Shown: piece by piece, positions 1 to 9,873 of the stretch | How positions within the stretch are numbered: position 1 is the first letter of the stretch | Layout of the letters: every line of letters begins with the position of its first letter | Origin: Diaporthe sp. PMI_573 | Lineage: Eukaryota; Ascomycota; Sordariomycetes; Diaporthales; Diaporthaceae | NCBI GenBank assembly: GCA_021399435.1 | Contig: JAJTUP010000014.1 | Coordinates: forward strand, 310,001-374,000 | Length of the DNA: 64,000 bases | Reading direction: 5' to 3' | Notes under the pieces: model-generated | The model's database searches: none | What the model was told of the DNA's origin: nothing | The model's input: only the letters and a program-made list of their open reading frames with translations | Position numbers and translations under genes: made by a program

Positions 1-1744
1 ATACTGACGACGATATCTTTATCTCAAGGTCGTTATTTTGGACCATCTTCGTTCCTTCGTCGTTTAGGAAAAGCCCTGAGGCCTTCCCGATCGACGGCTG
101 AAATCCATCGACCCGTCATGAAGCTGGCCAGACCGCATTCCTCTCGAGACTATCAACTAGTTATGAGAGCCCAGCAAGGCTGGACAATAATCAAGTGAAA
201 CTGTCGAGGATTTCTGTGGGGCAGAAGGCTGTTATGGCAGGCCGGCCGTGTAGGCCTAGGTGTACGTAGCCACATCCTGTCTACTCGGCCAAGTGAAAGA
301 GGCTGTTCGAAGGTATGGCCGTTTCGGCTAGATTCTTCTTAAAAAAACACCAATGGCCGTTCCTTCCCATCCTAACAACAACGGGGTGGGCCAAAACTGA
401 GAAACCCGCGAAGCTATTCCTAGAAGAATCAAGTCGGGGCAAAGAAGAGGATGTCTGCATGAGGCTAGGTTCGCGTCTAAGGAGAATCTACATCGGGCTA
501 ATGTCTGTTCTGGGCTGGTGTCTAATGAGTACAGCCACGCTTTCCATCGTGTAATGTTGACAATGAGATAGAAATAGTTTCAGGAGGTAGACAAGCTCGA
601 AGGATGATGCCTCAAAAGCTCCCTACATATTCCACTGTGAAATATGCTATAAATAATATCGATTGTTGAAACGAGGGTGTAGCCGTTTCGGAACTGACGG
701 CTGTTCTTTCCTACTGCCAAGCAAGCACAGGGACTTTTACATCGCTTCCTCTGCCAATGGCCTTGCGCGGGAATTAAACCCTGGGCGAGTGGTCATCTCC
801 TGGACCTTGGACATTGGTGACCGCGTCTTGTGCTGTACGACTTGAGCATTCCCACGGTCGCCTACCCCCATCCTCCTCCACCTGCACTAGTTGCAGATCG
901 GAATCCATTGTTATCGAGACTTGCAGCTGGAGGGTTTTCTATCTCTAGTTGGATCAAATCGCAGGGATAGTGATTGCTTCTCCCCCATACGGCCTGGTAA
1001 GTCGAAGCTAGCTCCTTAAGGGCTAGTTGGACCTCAGCTGATGGGGCTCAAAGTTAAGGTGATTATGGAAAATGCCAAATTAAACATCTGACTCGCTCAA
1101 AGCCTACTTATCCCCCACTGTTACCCTTACAGTCCCTAATGGAACATGAAGACAGCGACCTGGTCGGGATGTAAAACAATTCTACCATAGGACTGGAAAC
1201 ATCCATGACGCTGGGTCTCTCTAATATGGATTTTCCATATCCTTGCCTGCCATATGGCGACATCTACCATGTACCTAGCTACATGGCTATTCTTAGCATC
1301 CGGGCTCTCAACGATTGACGAGAAGGATTCCAAAGGGAATCCTTTCGCCTATCGTGTCGGCAACCCGGCAAATGTGGCTTCCACAGTCAACACGGATTGC
1401 CATCCTTTATGCATCCTTATCTTGCTTGTTCGTTGCTTGACTTATCTGCCTATACAGGGCTCGACTGTTATTAAAGGAAGCAAGCGTCGAACTCCGGCGT
1501 TCCTACGCATACAGAGTCAAAGCAAGTTGCTTCTATATGGCAATTCGGGATGTTAATTGACCTTTTGCGAGTAACCAAACGGCATTTATTAACAAAAGAC
1601 TTACAACTGGACAAACAGACTGACGAGTCTGGCTGCTTGAAGAATGGAGTTCGAGTCTGAGCTGTTTATGCGTGGTAGCTACCAGAACTTGGGGCAAACA
1701 GCCTCTCATCGAGCGTGTCTAATATTAGACACACACTCTAGTAT
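1..1744. other. gene-poor stretch
   Basis: I see no convincing gene here. Open frames are short, overlap on both strands and lack domain-like sequence or well-placed splice sites. Base composition is mixed, with scattered AT-rich patches such as the one around 645-660. Confidence 0.5.
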
Positions 1745-2280
1745 CTACATCCTCTGCAGCACCTCTCTGCTTTGCTTTCTTATCCCGCTGTCGAGCTGGT
1801 CCAACTCGACGATCCACGCCAGCGCACCCGTCCACTCCTGCCATTTCTCAAGCCCAGCACAGTCCGGCTCGACACGCAGCTGTTTCGTGCAGCCCTCCAG
1901 ACGCAGCCACGTCAGTGCGGCAGGCACATGTCCCTCCAGCGTCGCCTTGCTAAAGGCGGGCCTGCCTCTCGAGGCCGCCCACGCCCTTGCCCTTCCTGTA
2001 CGCCAGCGCCACGAAGCCGCAGTTCAGGCGCGCATCTTGTCACACAAGCTCAACTTAGGATCCTGGTCGCCGTAGCGCAGCCATTCCTCGCGGAGCGTGG
2101 CGCACAGACTGGCCCACTGGACCGTAGGACCCGTCCAGGCCCAGCAGCAGCTCGGCGAGCGGGCCGTGGGATAGTGACGGCAAGGTCGTCCGCGCTGGTC
2201 TGGGAGCGCAGTAAGGCGAGGATGACAAGCACCTCAGCGCTGATAAGAGAATTGGTGATCGCGTCGTCGGAGAAGTAGTC
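1745..2280 (-). pseudogene. possible relic of a conserved fungal hypothetical protein
   Basis: The minus strand reads as two protein-like segments in different frames. Positions about 2280-2050 begin with YFSDDAITNSL and continue through an alanine/isoleucine-rich helix. Positions about 1927-1745 contain a Trp-rich stretch (ALTWLRLEG, WQEWTGALAWIVEL). The pattern recalls a family of fungal proteins of unknown function often found as multiple copies. The segments are separated by stops and I found no clean splice pair joining them, so I read this as a decayed copy. The plus-strand open frame over the same bases (1772-2278) is Arg/Pro-rich and looks like the shadow of this GC-rich relic. A living spliced gene is possible but less likely. 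Confidence 0.3.
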
Positions 2281-2460
2281 GTCGACGGTGAACGGAGTTA
2301 GGGTCAGAGGTCGTCATGATAGTCTACAGATGCCCTAGTATTACTCCGTATAAGCTGCAGCCACTGACATCACTGACACTGCTTAAATGCGGGTTCAGCA
2401 ATGCTGTTGGACTGTAGAAATGAAGCCGGCAATGCTCACAATATCCCGCTGATATCAGCT

Positions 2461-3406
2461 ACAGGCTACTAGTATGGAAGCTTACATAAAGCTCCCAGAT
2501 ATGATGGAACAATCCCTCGCCCGAATCCCGAAGGAGCTGAACAAGATTGAATAACTAAGGGACGTTTAATTTCAGCGTGAAGAGCTTCATATACGCGCCG
2601 ACGATGTACTGGTAGCAATTTCTACAGGGCTGCAGCGCATCATCGGGAAGTTGTCGCGCACGTGAAAAGATGAGTCGAGGTTTCTTGGCCAGTCCGAATA
2701 GTCTTTTCTTAGCATTGAGACGAGATTCTCAAGTATCATATAGGAAATATTTGCAACAAACTGAAGAACAATGGAGAGACCGTTGAGGATGCTCCTGAGA
2801 GCTTGTCTCACAGCATTGCTGAGTTCAACGATGAGGTTGGGGGGGGGGGGGGAATGGAAGAGACTAGCCAGGCAATCAAATTCAGCCTTGACAGCGTGAG
2901 TGAAGTTGTGAATGGGACAAGCACAAAGGTCACAGGTATGTTGGAACTCAGCGGTGCACCGTTGGACCCATCTTGAGTAAGTGTCTCGAGCTGACATGTC
3001 ACTGAGACGTCGCCTCGAATCTGAAACAGATTGGTGAGAAGCAAGACGTAAAGTTTGAAGACAACCGAGTCATTCTCAAATCGGTGAACCGTTTCTATTC
3101 CTTCGTGGCAAGCAACCCGGCCCTCAACGCTGTTAATTGCACAGGTAAGAGAGCATGGCACCCCTTAGAAGGACCTGGCTATCAATCTGGACTGAAATGG
3201 AAAGGAGGTACCTGCCATCCCTCGAGGGCAAGGAGAATCACAAAAGAAACACCGAGCTCATGAATCAGTGGTTCAGTAATTTGGGAAACTTCCAACCCAG
3301 TCCGAAGGATGTGTTTATGGACTCGGCCTCTCCCTGCTCGGTTGACAAGGGGTTGGTGGACGATATTGCGGAAAATGATTGTATGGGTTGGCAGACGCAG
3401 CCCTAG
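2461..3406 (+). pseudogene. gene-like region with coiled-coil character, unresolved or decayed
   Basis: Several plus-strand segments look like real protein. About 2581-2670 reads REELHIRADDVLVAIS and onward. About 2720-2920 reads DEILKYHIGNIC, passes in frame through a run of 14 G (2839-2852, a Gly stretch) and goes on to MEETSQAIKFSLDSV and VNGTSTKVT. A GTATGT donor near 2936 joins it to 3007-3143 (VASNLKQIGEKQDVKFED, VNRFYSFVASNPALNA), which ends at a GTAAGA donor. A downstream open segment covers 3155-3406. The composition is helical and amphipathic. In-frame TGA/TAG codons near 2670-2740 and the lack of a clean 5' join argue for a broken or heavily mutated gene. I do not know its function. 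Confidence 0.35.
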
Positions 3407-3757
3407 TATCGTGTCGAGTTATTGGCTACAGACTCTACTCCAAGTCCAGCATCTGAAGTACGGCAAATTACCCATGCATGCTCTGGATGACGTCGACGGG
3501 TAGGAATGGGGGGTGAATGTGAGATCGATGAACAGGAATAACGCTTCGAAGCTCCGACGTCTTGAGAGTCTACAAGAAGCCCTATGAGTGCGAGACATAC
3601 GGGGAATGACCTGGTACTTGGGAGAAGAGTTTTGATCCACGATCGGTAGAACTGTATTTTCCTGTCGAATTCATTTTGTTCCATCCCGGGGAACTGATCT
3701 GAGCCCCAACATTGATTCATCGGTTGACTACCATCTGCCAACCGCCACTGTCGCCAC
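3407..3757. other. intergenic, nothing recognised
   Basis: About 350 bases between the unresolved gene-like region and the 3' end of the small mitochondrial protein gene. Open frames on the minus strand here (3403-3741) show no recognisable features. Confidence 0.4.
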
Positions 3758-4280
3758 TCACAGCCCCAACCACCTCTCCCACTGATTCCGCTGCTCTTGG
3801 CGGCCGCCGGGCATCCCTCCCTGGACCCTGTTCAGGTTCTCGGCCGGGTTGTTCTTGGCAAAGGGCCCAGCCGAGTTGTTGTCGACCTCTTTCTCGGCAA
3901 TCTTGCCCGGCTGTCCGACCATGTAGAATAGTGGGATGCCGATTGCGAGGAGCATCCCGAGGATGGTCTTGTTGCGCAGGCTCCTGTTTGCTGGTTAGTC
4001 AGTATATTATGTCTTCACCGAAATCGGTGCACCAAATAATAACTGGAGAGTTTCAGGGATGAGTGACGTACGCGTTCTGTTGTGCACGCGCCACGGGATC
4101 TGGGGGCTCCTGTCCGCCTGGGCCGCCGAGATCATCCTTCTCGCCCTCGCCTTTGGCGGCGTAGTCGCGGCTTTGGAAGAGGGCTGCGGGTCGTGCGACT
4201 TGGGCTTGGGCTCGGTAGGCGGTGGAGAGACTGCGTCGCGAGGCCAGGGAGGCGAGTCTCAGAGCGCGTGTGGAGGGCAT
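3758..4280 (-). CDS. small mitochondrial single-pass membrane protein (hypothetical)
   Basis: Exons 4280-4072 and 3983-3758 are joined across an 88-nt intron with a GTACGT donor, a CTAAC branch and a CAG acceptor. The product is 144 aa. The N-terminus (MPSTRALRLASLASRRSL) is rich in Arg, Ser, Ala and Leu and lacks acid residues, as in a mitochondrial presequence. An acidic Gly-rich patch (GEGEKDDLGGPGG) follows. One hydrophobic segment (ILGMLLAIGIPLFYMVG, about residues 78-94) would span the inner membrane once. The tail is Asn/Gly/Gln-rich and ends RWLGL. It looks like a small fungal mitochondrial protein of unknown role. Function is not recognised, but the splice structure and targeting signal make it a credible gene. 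Confidence 0.7.
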
Positions 4281-5516
4281 CTTCAGCTTTGTTGAGTTAC
4301 TGCTGCTATAGGTCTGAGGTCTGTGGTGTTGTGATGCTGTGTTTGTAAACAGGTCAAGCTAATTGGGATGGATTGGTTTCAGGACCGGGGGGAGGGAGGT
4401 GCACATGTGAGTGGCCTTGTGAAGAAGGGTTCGACCGGAAGATGTGTGAAGGAGGAGGGTGCAAAATGTTGGGTCGGCAGGCCCATTTGCTCATCTATTG
4501 ACGTTCTTATTGAGTGACTGACTCCCTGCATCAGAATCGTCCTGTGGACGTTGACATGACGTGACTGTTATGGCATTTCCATCCAATTTGCAGATTGCCA
4601 CTTCCTCTCAGTCTACAAACGCCGCAAAGAGGTCAGTTCTGGCCCAGCCAGTCTCAGGAGCTCCCCTACAGAAGTTATGGGGCATTTTGAAGCCGGGAGC
4701 TGGGCTTAAGCTGGTGTCGTTGTTTTGTTCCCTGACCATTTTATCAATATTTTGCTCTACCAAATCGCTGTCGTCACCATCATCCCCGAGACATACACAC
4801 ACTCGGATGTCTTTCATGGGGTAATATCACAGATTAGAAGACGAGAATTAGCTTAAGACATTTCAAATCGAATCCTGTAGTGATGATTATTGACGTTGGC
4901 CATTCCAAGACGCAGTCATAAACCGCAGATACTCACGCAAATACCGGGGCCGACAGAACCCCACACCGAGTCGGAGCTGGGCCCGCCAGATCCGTACGGG
5001 GGAGCCGGAATGCCGACCGTTGGCTCCCCAATACCGCAGAGGCACATATATCCGCCTGCAGTGGTGTGTGGTTAGCTACTGTGACATTGTAACTCCCCGC
5101 AAACCTTACTTGAGTGCCCAGGGTAGCAAGGCTTGTCTGCAATGTGTAGCACTGCCATGATGCAGCTTGGGCCCAAGACTCCGGTACGCTTGCTTTTCAA
5201 TGTGCCTCCTAGAGCAACTAGATATGCTACTACTGTGCCATGGACCACGATTGCAACCCCCCAGAGGATTGAGGAGTGCGGCGCAGAAAGCACGTGAGCA
5301 TCCGATCGAGAGAAGCCGCGGGTTCCGAAGCCCCCTGGCCCTTGGGATGAGTTAACTCTGCCACACATGGGATGGTTGACGTTGACGACTGCAACCCTCC
5401 ATCTCTCGGCATTTTCAAATCGAAACATCCGGGCCAGCGGGACATGTGTGCCCAACTGGTGTTTTGGAAACCACCACCATGACACCGTAAACTTATCCCG
5501 CTCAAGTTGAAGCATA
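4281..5516. other. intergenic, promoter of the flanking genes
   Basis: A 1.2 kb divergent spacer between the small mitochondrial protein gene (minus) and the dehydrogenase gene (plus). Only short overlapping open frames are present. I see no repeat or RNA gene. Confidence 0.5.
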
Positions 5517-7135
5517 ATGGCCAACTATGTACAAACCCTCCCTGGACTCGTGGCAACAGCCGCTTGCATCCTGCTGGGCTTGTCGCTGGTGTACCTCATC
5601 AACCTCAACCGGCTCCTCAGCATCACCCCTGACCAGGTGAAGAAGCTGGCCGGCGACCGGTGGACAGACGAACAGGTGAAGAAGACCTACGAGCGCCTGC
5701 GCCAAGATCAGATCACCACCGCATCATACGCGTCGCAGCTCCCACCAAAGCTGAACAGGCGCTACATCGTCACGGGCGGCTCAGGCCTGGTCGGCGGGTA
5801 CATCGTGCTGCAGCTGCTGGAGCGAGGCCAGCCGCCCAGCACGATCCGCATCGTCGACTTCCAGCAGCCACACAGGCGGGACCAGCTGGACCACCCTCTC
5901 TTCGAAAAGGTCGACTTCCAGAAGACGGACATCTCATCCGCGGAATCCACGAACGCCGCCTTCAGGCGTACCTGGGACGACCCGGCCGTGGCCAAGCTGC
6001 CCCTGACCGTCTTCCACACGGCGGCGGTCATCATCCCCTCCGCGAGGTCACTGTTAGTTAACAGTTTCTGTGAGGCCGTCAACGTTCGCGGCACCGAGAA
6101 CGTGCTGGCGGCCGCACGGCGCGCCGGGGCGGATGTGTTCGTGAGCACCTCGAGCGCGTCCATCAGCATCCGGCCTGTCGAGCTGTGGGTGAAGCCGTGG
6201 CAGTGGGATACCTGCCCGCGGGGGTACTGCCAGGTCCTGGAGGAGTCTGACTTCTTCCGGCCGCTTCGGAGCCACGAGGAGTTCTTTGGGAACTATCCCG
6301 CCTCCAAGGCTAGGGCGGAGAGGATCGTGTGTGGGGCGAACTGCAGCGAGTTGAGGACGGGCTGCATCCGCCCGGCTAATGGTGTGTATGGCCACCCGAC
6401 TGATAATACCGTTGGAGGCCCTTTGAACAGCCAGGTCACCCCGACGTAAGTGCCCCGTTTGCCCCCGCGGCGGTAATGCAGCCACGTATAGCTTCAGTCT
6501 TGGCTGACAACGTCCCCAGCTGGGCCAACCACGTTGTCCAGAGTTTCGTACATGGCATCAACTGCGCAATAGCACACCTGCAGTTCGAGTCCATCCTTGC
6601 TGAGAAGGACTCTCACTCGTCGACCCAGGCTGGCCGTCCATATTGCATCACGGACCCAAACCCGCCCATCTACTACGGCGACCTGTACGGCTTACTGTCC
6701 AAGCTGGCGACGACCCCATTCAGGATGATATCCCTCCCGCCGATGCCGTTCGTGCTAGTCTCGTACCTGGTCGAGTTCTACACCCTGCTGCCGTTTCATC
6801 TCCCCAGCAGCCTGGCCAGGCTTGTCCCGCCGCTGTCCGGGGACATCAAGCACCTGCAGCCGGGGCTGTTCTCCATCTGCACCCACCTGGTTGCGGACAA
6901 CGCAGACGCGGGCAGGGCAGTGAGCGACGGCGGGCTGGGCTACCGGGGCGTGCTGACGACGCTCGAGGGTATGTGCCAGGAGCTTGTGGACTGGAACCGT
7001 GAGCAGGAGGAGCACGCGACGCAGGCGGCACTTGCCACTGATGAACCAAAGAGTGTGAGATACTTTCACAGCAGCGTGTCGCTGGCCGAGCAGATGCAGA
7101 AGGTTGGCCTCGCGGGCAAGCATGTGAAGGTATGA
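5517..7135 (+). CDS. 3-beta-hydroxysteroid dehydrogenase/Erg26-like membrane SDR
   Basis: Exons 5517-6445 and 6520-7135 are separated by a 74-nt intron (GTAAGT...CCAG). The product is 514 aa. An N-terminal hydrophobic helix (about residues 8-30) anchors it. The Rossmann nucleotide-binding motif TGGSGLVGG lies at about 86-94 and the catalytic pair Y260-x-x-x-K264 is in NYPASK. The HTAAVI and NVRGTENVL segments are hallmarks of the 3-beta-HSD/NAD-dependent epimerase family. Family members such as sterol C-4 decarboxylase Erg26 oxidise a 3-beta-hydroxyl with NAD+ at the ER membrane. The long C-terminal half with hydrophobic stretches (LPPMPFVLVSYLVEFY) fits a membrane-associated enzyme. Divergence in the N-terminal linker makes a sterol-pathway role uncertain; it could serve specialised metabolism. 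The start is the first ATG, directly before the anchor. It converges on the copper transporter gene. Confidence 0.85.
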
Positions 7136-7287
7136 CACGACTGGACTCGCAGTCTAGAGGACCAGTTTCCGCTTCAGGTCGAGATGTATCATGAATTTTT
7201 AAACATTAGCGTATCAAGAAATAATCGCTCATCAGTCTCCGTCATACTGCGTGTCCCTCCCAATGAGAAAAAGAAGGGCCCCCTTTT

Positions 7288-8070
7288 TCAGCTGCAGCAT
7301 ACACTAGGCTCCTCGATCCCAGTCGCGCCCTCCTCCTCGCCCGACCCGTCCCCGTCGATAATGTACTGCCGCGTCATCCAGTCGCAGAAGAACTTGCCCA
7401 GGCCGCCGCCGATAATGACACAGATGATGATGTACCCGTTATACGACATGACCAGCAACATGACAATATACGCCAGCCCAAGCGCGGCAGCGTGGATGAC
7501 AGAGCGGAGGACCTGCTGCAAGGGACTGGCGCGGAACACGACCGCCCTGCCGCCACCACCCACACCATTACCGCCGGCAACAGCAGCGCCGCCTAGCCGT
7601 TTCCAGGCCGCGGAGGCAGGGGTGACCTTCGCCGTGGCCCCTTTCGGATTGCCCGTCGCCGAGGAGGACGAAGACGGCGGTCCTGCCGACTGCTGCGACA
7701 AGCCGAGCCGGGCCTGCGCGGCGCGCGCCTGGAACCCGCGCAGGATCCAGTCGTCGTACTCCTTGCCGACCCGCCGCAGGGCCTCGAGGATCATGACGAG
7801 CAGGATGGTGCCGATGCACGAGGCCGCGAAGGCGCCGTTGCTGCCTACGTGCCATGATTCGGCTAGGAAGCATGAGTCTATTGTGTACCAGTTCCATAAC
7901 ATCTGTTTTTTTTGGGGGGTATGTGTTAGTCATGAATTGATAGAGTTTGATGGCTGTGGCTATTATGCGTCGGAGCGTCTTGATGCATGCAGGCCAGATT
8001 GCCGAGTCGCGAATTGGGGAGGTCTTACCGACGAGTTACACGTCGTTGTGGTCATGCTCATGTGATCCAT
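7288..8070 (-). CDS. Ctr-family copper transporter
   Basis: Exons 8070-8029 (14 codons) and 7902-7288 are joined in phase 0 across a 126-nt intron (GTAAGA donor, CTAAC branch, CAG acceptor). The product is 218 aa. The first exon encodes MDHMSM, the methionine-rich extracellular motif of Ctr proteins. The second exon begins with an internal ATG that would wrongly be taken as the start. TM1 is near residues 37-58, followed by a Ser/Gly/Ala-rich cytosolic loop. TM2 carries the copper-gating MxxxM motif (MLLVM) and TM3 the packing GxxxG-type motif (GGGLG). The tail ends CCS and could hand on Cu+. Ctr trimers import Cu+ after reduction at the cell surface. The gene shares its upstream region with a metalloreductase gene, supporting a joint copper uptake role. 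The plasma membrane or vacuole as location is not decided by sequence. Confidence 0.9.
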
Positions 8071-8477
8071 CTTGTGTGAGGTTGAGTTGCCTCCGCAATT
8101 GCTGCGATGGCAAAGATCGTTCGGTTCCGAAGGCGAGTCCTGCAGTGTGCAGCTTGGACCTGCAGGTGGTGCTCGGTTGTGTGTGCGGTCGTCTGGAAGC
8201 GGGCGGCTTTGAGGTCTTGTCCCGTGTGTGCCTGCGTTGACGTGCGTCGATGGATAAACGGGTGAATCTGAATAGATGAATGATTACCGGCACGTCGGAT
8301 CGGAGGTCAGGTCATATAATGGCGAGTCCTTGATGACGGAGATGAGCCCGAGTCCTTTTGTGTTAATGTTGTGTGCCCGTCCCGATGCCGTCCGTGTGTC
8401 TGTCTTTATTGCCGAGTCCCCTCTCGAGAAGCCCCTCAGCATGCCACGCAGAACCCTGTGAGCCGATGGAGTGGTTA

Positions 8478-8489
8478 TTGAGCAAGTTT
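8478..8489 (-). promoter_or_regulatory. TGCTCA-core element 1 (putative copper response element)
   Basis: Reads AAACTTGCTCAA on the minus strand, identical to elements 3 and 5. It is the copy nearest the copper transporter. Confidence 0.5.
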
Positions 8490-8684
8490 ACGGCACGATC
8501 ACAACGACACACCACAGCATGCGGGCCTATTGAGAAGTTTTCCAGGAAAACAATAGTAAAAAAATACACAGGTCCGACAATGGAATGAAAATGGCGGCAT
8601 TCCAGAGACTTGCCACCACAATATCCTACTCATCCCCCTCTCCTCTTTCCGACCCGGTGAGCTGAATGGCTGATGCCAAGCCGT

Positions 8685-8696
8685 AAACGTGCTCAA
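8685..8696 (+). promoter_or_regulatory. TGCTCA-core element 2 (putative copper response element)
   Basis: Reads AAACGTGCTCAA, one change from elements 1, 3 and 5. It also shares the preceding bases CCGT with element 1. Confidence 0.5.
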
Positions 8697-8880
8697 CCCA
8701 AGCTTGACCACGGCCGCGGCCATCCCTGAGCTAAACAAGGTGATGGTGGGGGCTGGACGTGGGGATTTCTGCCACACCTGTGCCAGGGCTGCCCGACTTT
8801 AACAGGCTGTGTGGGGTCCCCTAGGACACCTCTCACGAATGAGAGGGCTCCTGTTCGGGGGCGGGATCTGCCGTGACGAG

Positions 8881-8892
8881 AAACTTGCTCAA
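8881..8892 (+). promoter_or_regulatory. TGCTCA-core element 3 (putative copper response element)
   Basis: Reads AAACTTGCTCAA, an exact copy of the repeated 12-mer. Confidence 0.5.
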
Positions 8893-9249
8893 CTTAAGCC
8901 TCACGTTGGACCCACCAGCTCGCCTCTCGAATTGGTTTGGAGCTCTGTCCCTCACTCTAGACTGCTGCCAGACTGCTAAAGTGCCACATAGCAGGAGTGC
9001 TCACGTTTCACTCACTGCTCCTCTTACTCCTTCATCCCGGCCTCGGGAGTGGCGCCCGGGATTCCCACTTGGCCCCGGCCGGATGTCGTGGGCCTGCCAG
9101 ACGAACCTGTCCTCTCTTTGCTTCCGTTGTTTCCATCTGAAGATGTTCCAAGCAGTAAGCAATATGGAAGTTTACAATGGAAGACAGGGCCAAGGTCTGG
9201 TCATGCAGCTTCATGAGCAGACAAGAAGCCAAGCTGGAGCAACTTGGAC

Positions 9250-9261
9250 AAATCTGCTCAA
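9250..9261 (+). promoter_or_regulatory. TGCTCA-core element 4 (putative copper response element)
   Basis: Reads AAATCTGCTCAA, a two-base variant that keeps the core. Confidence 0.4.
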
Positions 9262-9326
9262 AGGAGGATTCCTCCTCAATCTCCGTGTTGTGACGAGTCG
9301 CGCACGAGCCTGGCGAGAGCCTCCGG

Positions 9327-9338
9327 AAACTTGCTCAA
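9327..9338 (+). promoter_or_regulatory. TGCTCA-core element 5 (putative copper response element)
   Basis: Reads AAACTTGCTCAA, an exact copy of the repeated 12-mer. Confidence 0.5.
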
Positions 9339-9470
9339 ACCACCTCGGCGCACTGCTGCAGAGGTGCTCCCATAGTGGGTCTTGGCGGACCGCCGGTTGC
9401 CACCAACGACCAGCTCCGGATTTGTACTCCTCCTGCCCATCTCGTAAGAAGCTGGCCGGAGGACAGATGG

Positions 9471-9482
9471 AAACATGCTCAG
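9471..9482 (+). promoter_or_regulatory. TGCTCA-core element 6 (putative copper response element)
   Basis: Reads AAACATGCTCAG, a two-base variant that keeps the core. It is the copy nearest the reductase start codon. Confidence 0.45.
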
Positions 9483-9873
9483 ATTGGGATTTGTCCAAAC
9501 ATTGGCGGCGTGATCCCGGCGTCTTGGCCGCCGGTGGATCACCATCTGGATCCGAACTGTCGGGAAGGGGGTCCGTTTCGAGTATTGTGTTTGCCCCCCC
9601 ATATAACCATTCCTAATTCAACCTTTTTTTTTATGTCCCTGTGCTACATCCCTCTTCTGGCGTGTGTGTCATGTAGTTTCTGTGTCCTTCACCATTGCAG
9701 ATCCCGCCGCGAAGTCCACTGAGCAGCGGCAACGTTGCTTCAGCCTCTGTCCACCCCAAAGAGAAGTGTTTCTCATCACAGGATCCGTGGACACAGCTGG
9801 ACACTCAACCAGTCAGCCAGCCAGCCAGGAACGCCTCAGAGAGGCTAGACGGACTGACAGACTCACACCCAAG

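Larger units (their letters stand above)
8071..9873. promoter_or_regulatory. divergent promoter between copper transporter and metalloreductase
   Basis: This 1.8 kb spacer separates the start codons of two divergent copper/iron uptake genes. It holds six copies of a 12-base element close to AAACTTGCTCAA (listed separately). One lies 408 bases upstream of the transporter start codon on the minus strand. Five on the plus strand lead towards the reductase, the last about 390 bases before its start codon. The core TGCTCA matches the known copper response element of Mac1-type regulators (yeast TTTGCTCA/G). A 247-codon open frame at 8873-9616 runs through this area but has no protein-like features. 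Confidence 0.65.

Noticed and set aside
7184..8065. A 293-codon plus-strand open frame over the copper transporter
   Set aside because: Antisense to the two-exon Ctr gene, whose motifs and splice sites are clear.
8873..9616. A 247-codon plus-strand open frame in the transporter/reductase promoter
   Set aside because: No domain, odd composition, and it runs through the repeated TGCTCA elements. It looks like a chance frame in a promoter or leader.
9664..9873. An upstream in-frame extension (70 codons) of the reductase
   Set aside because: The added residues are low in complexity and not FRE-like. The ATG at 9874 gives a usual N-terminus.
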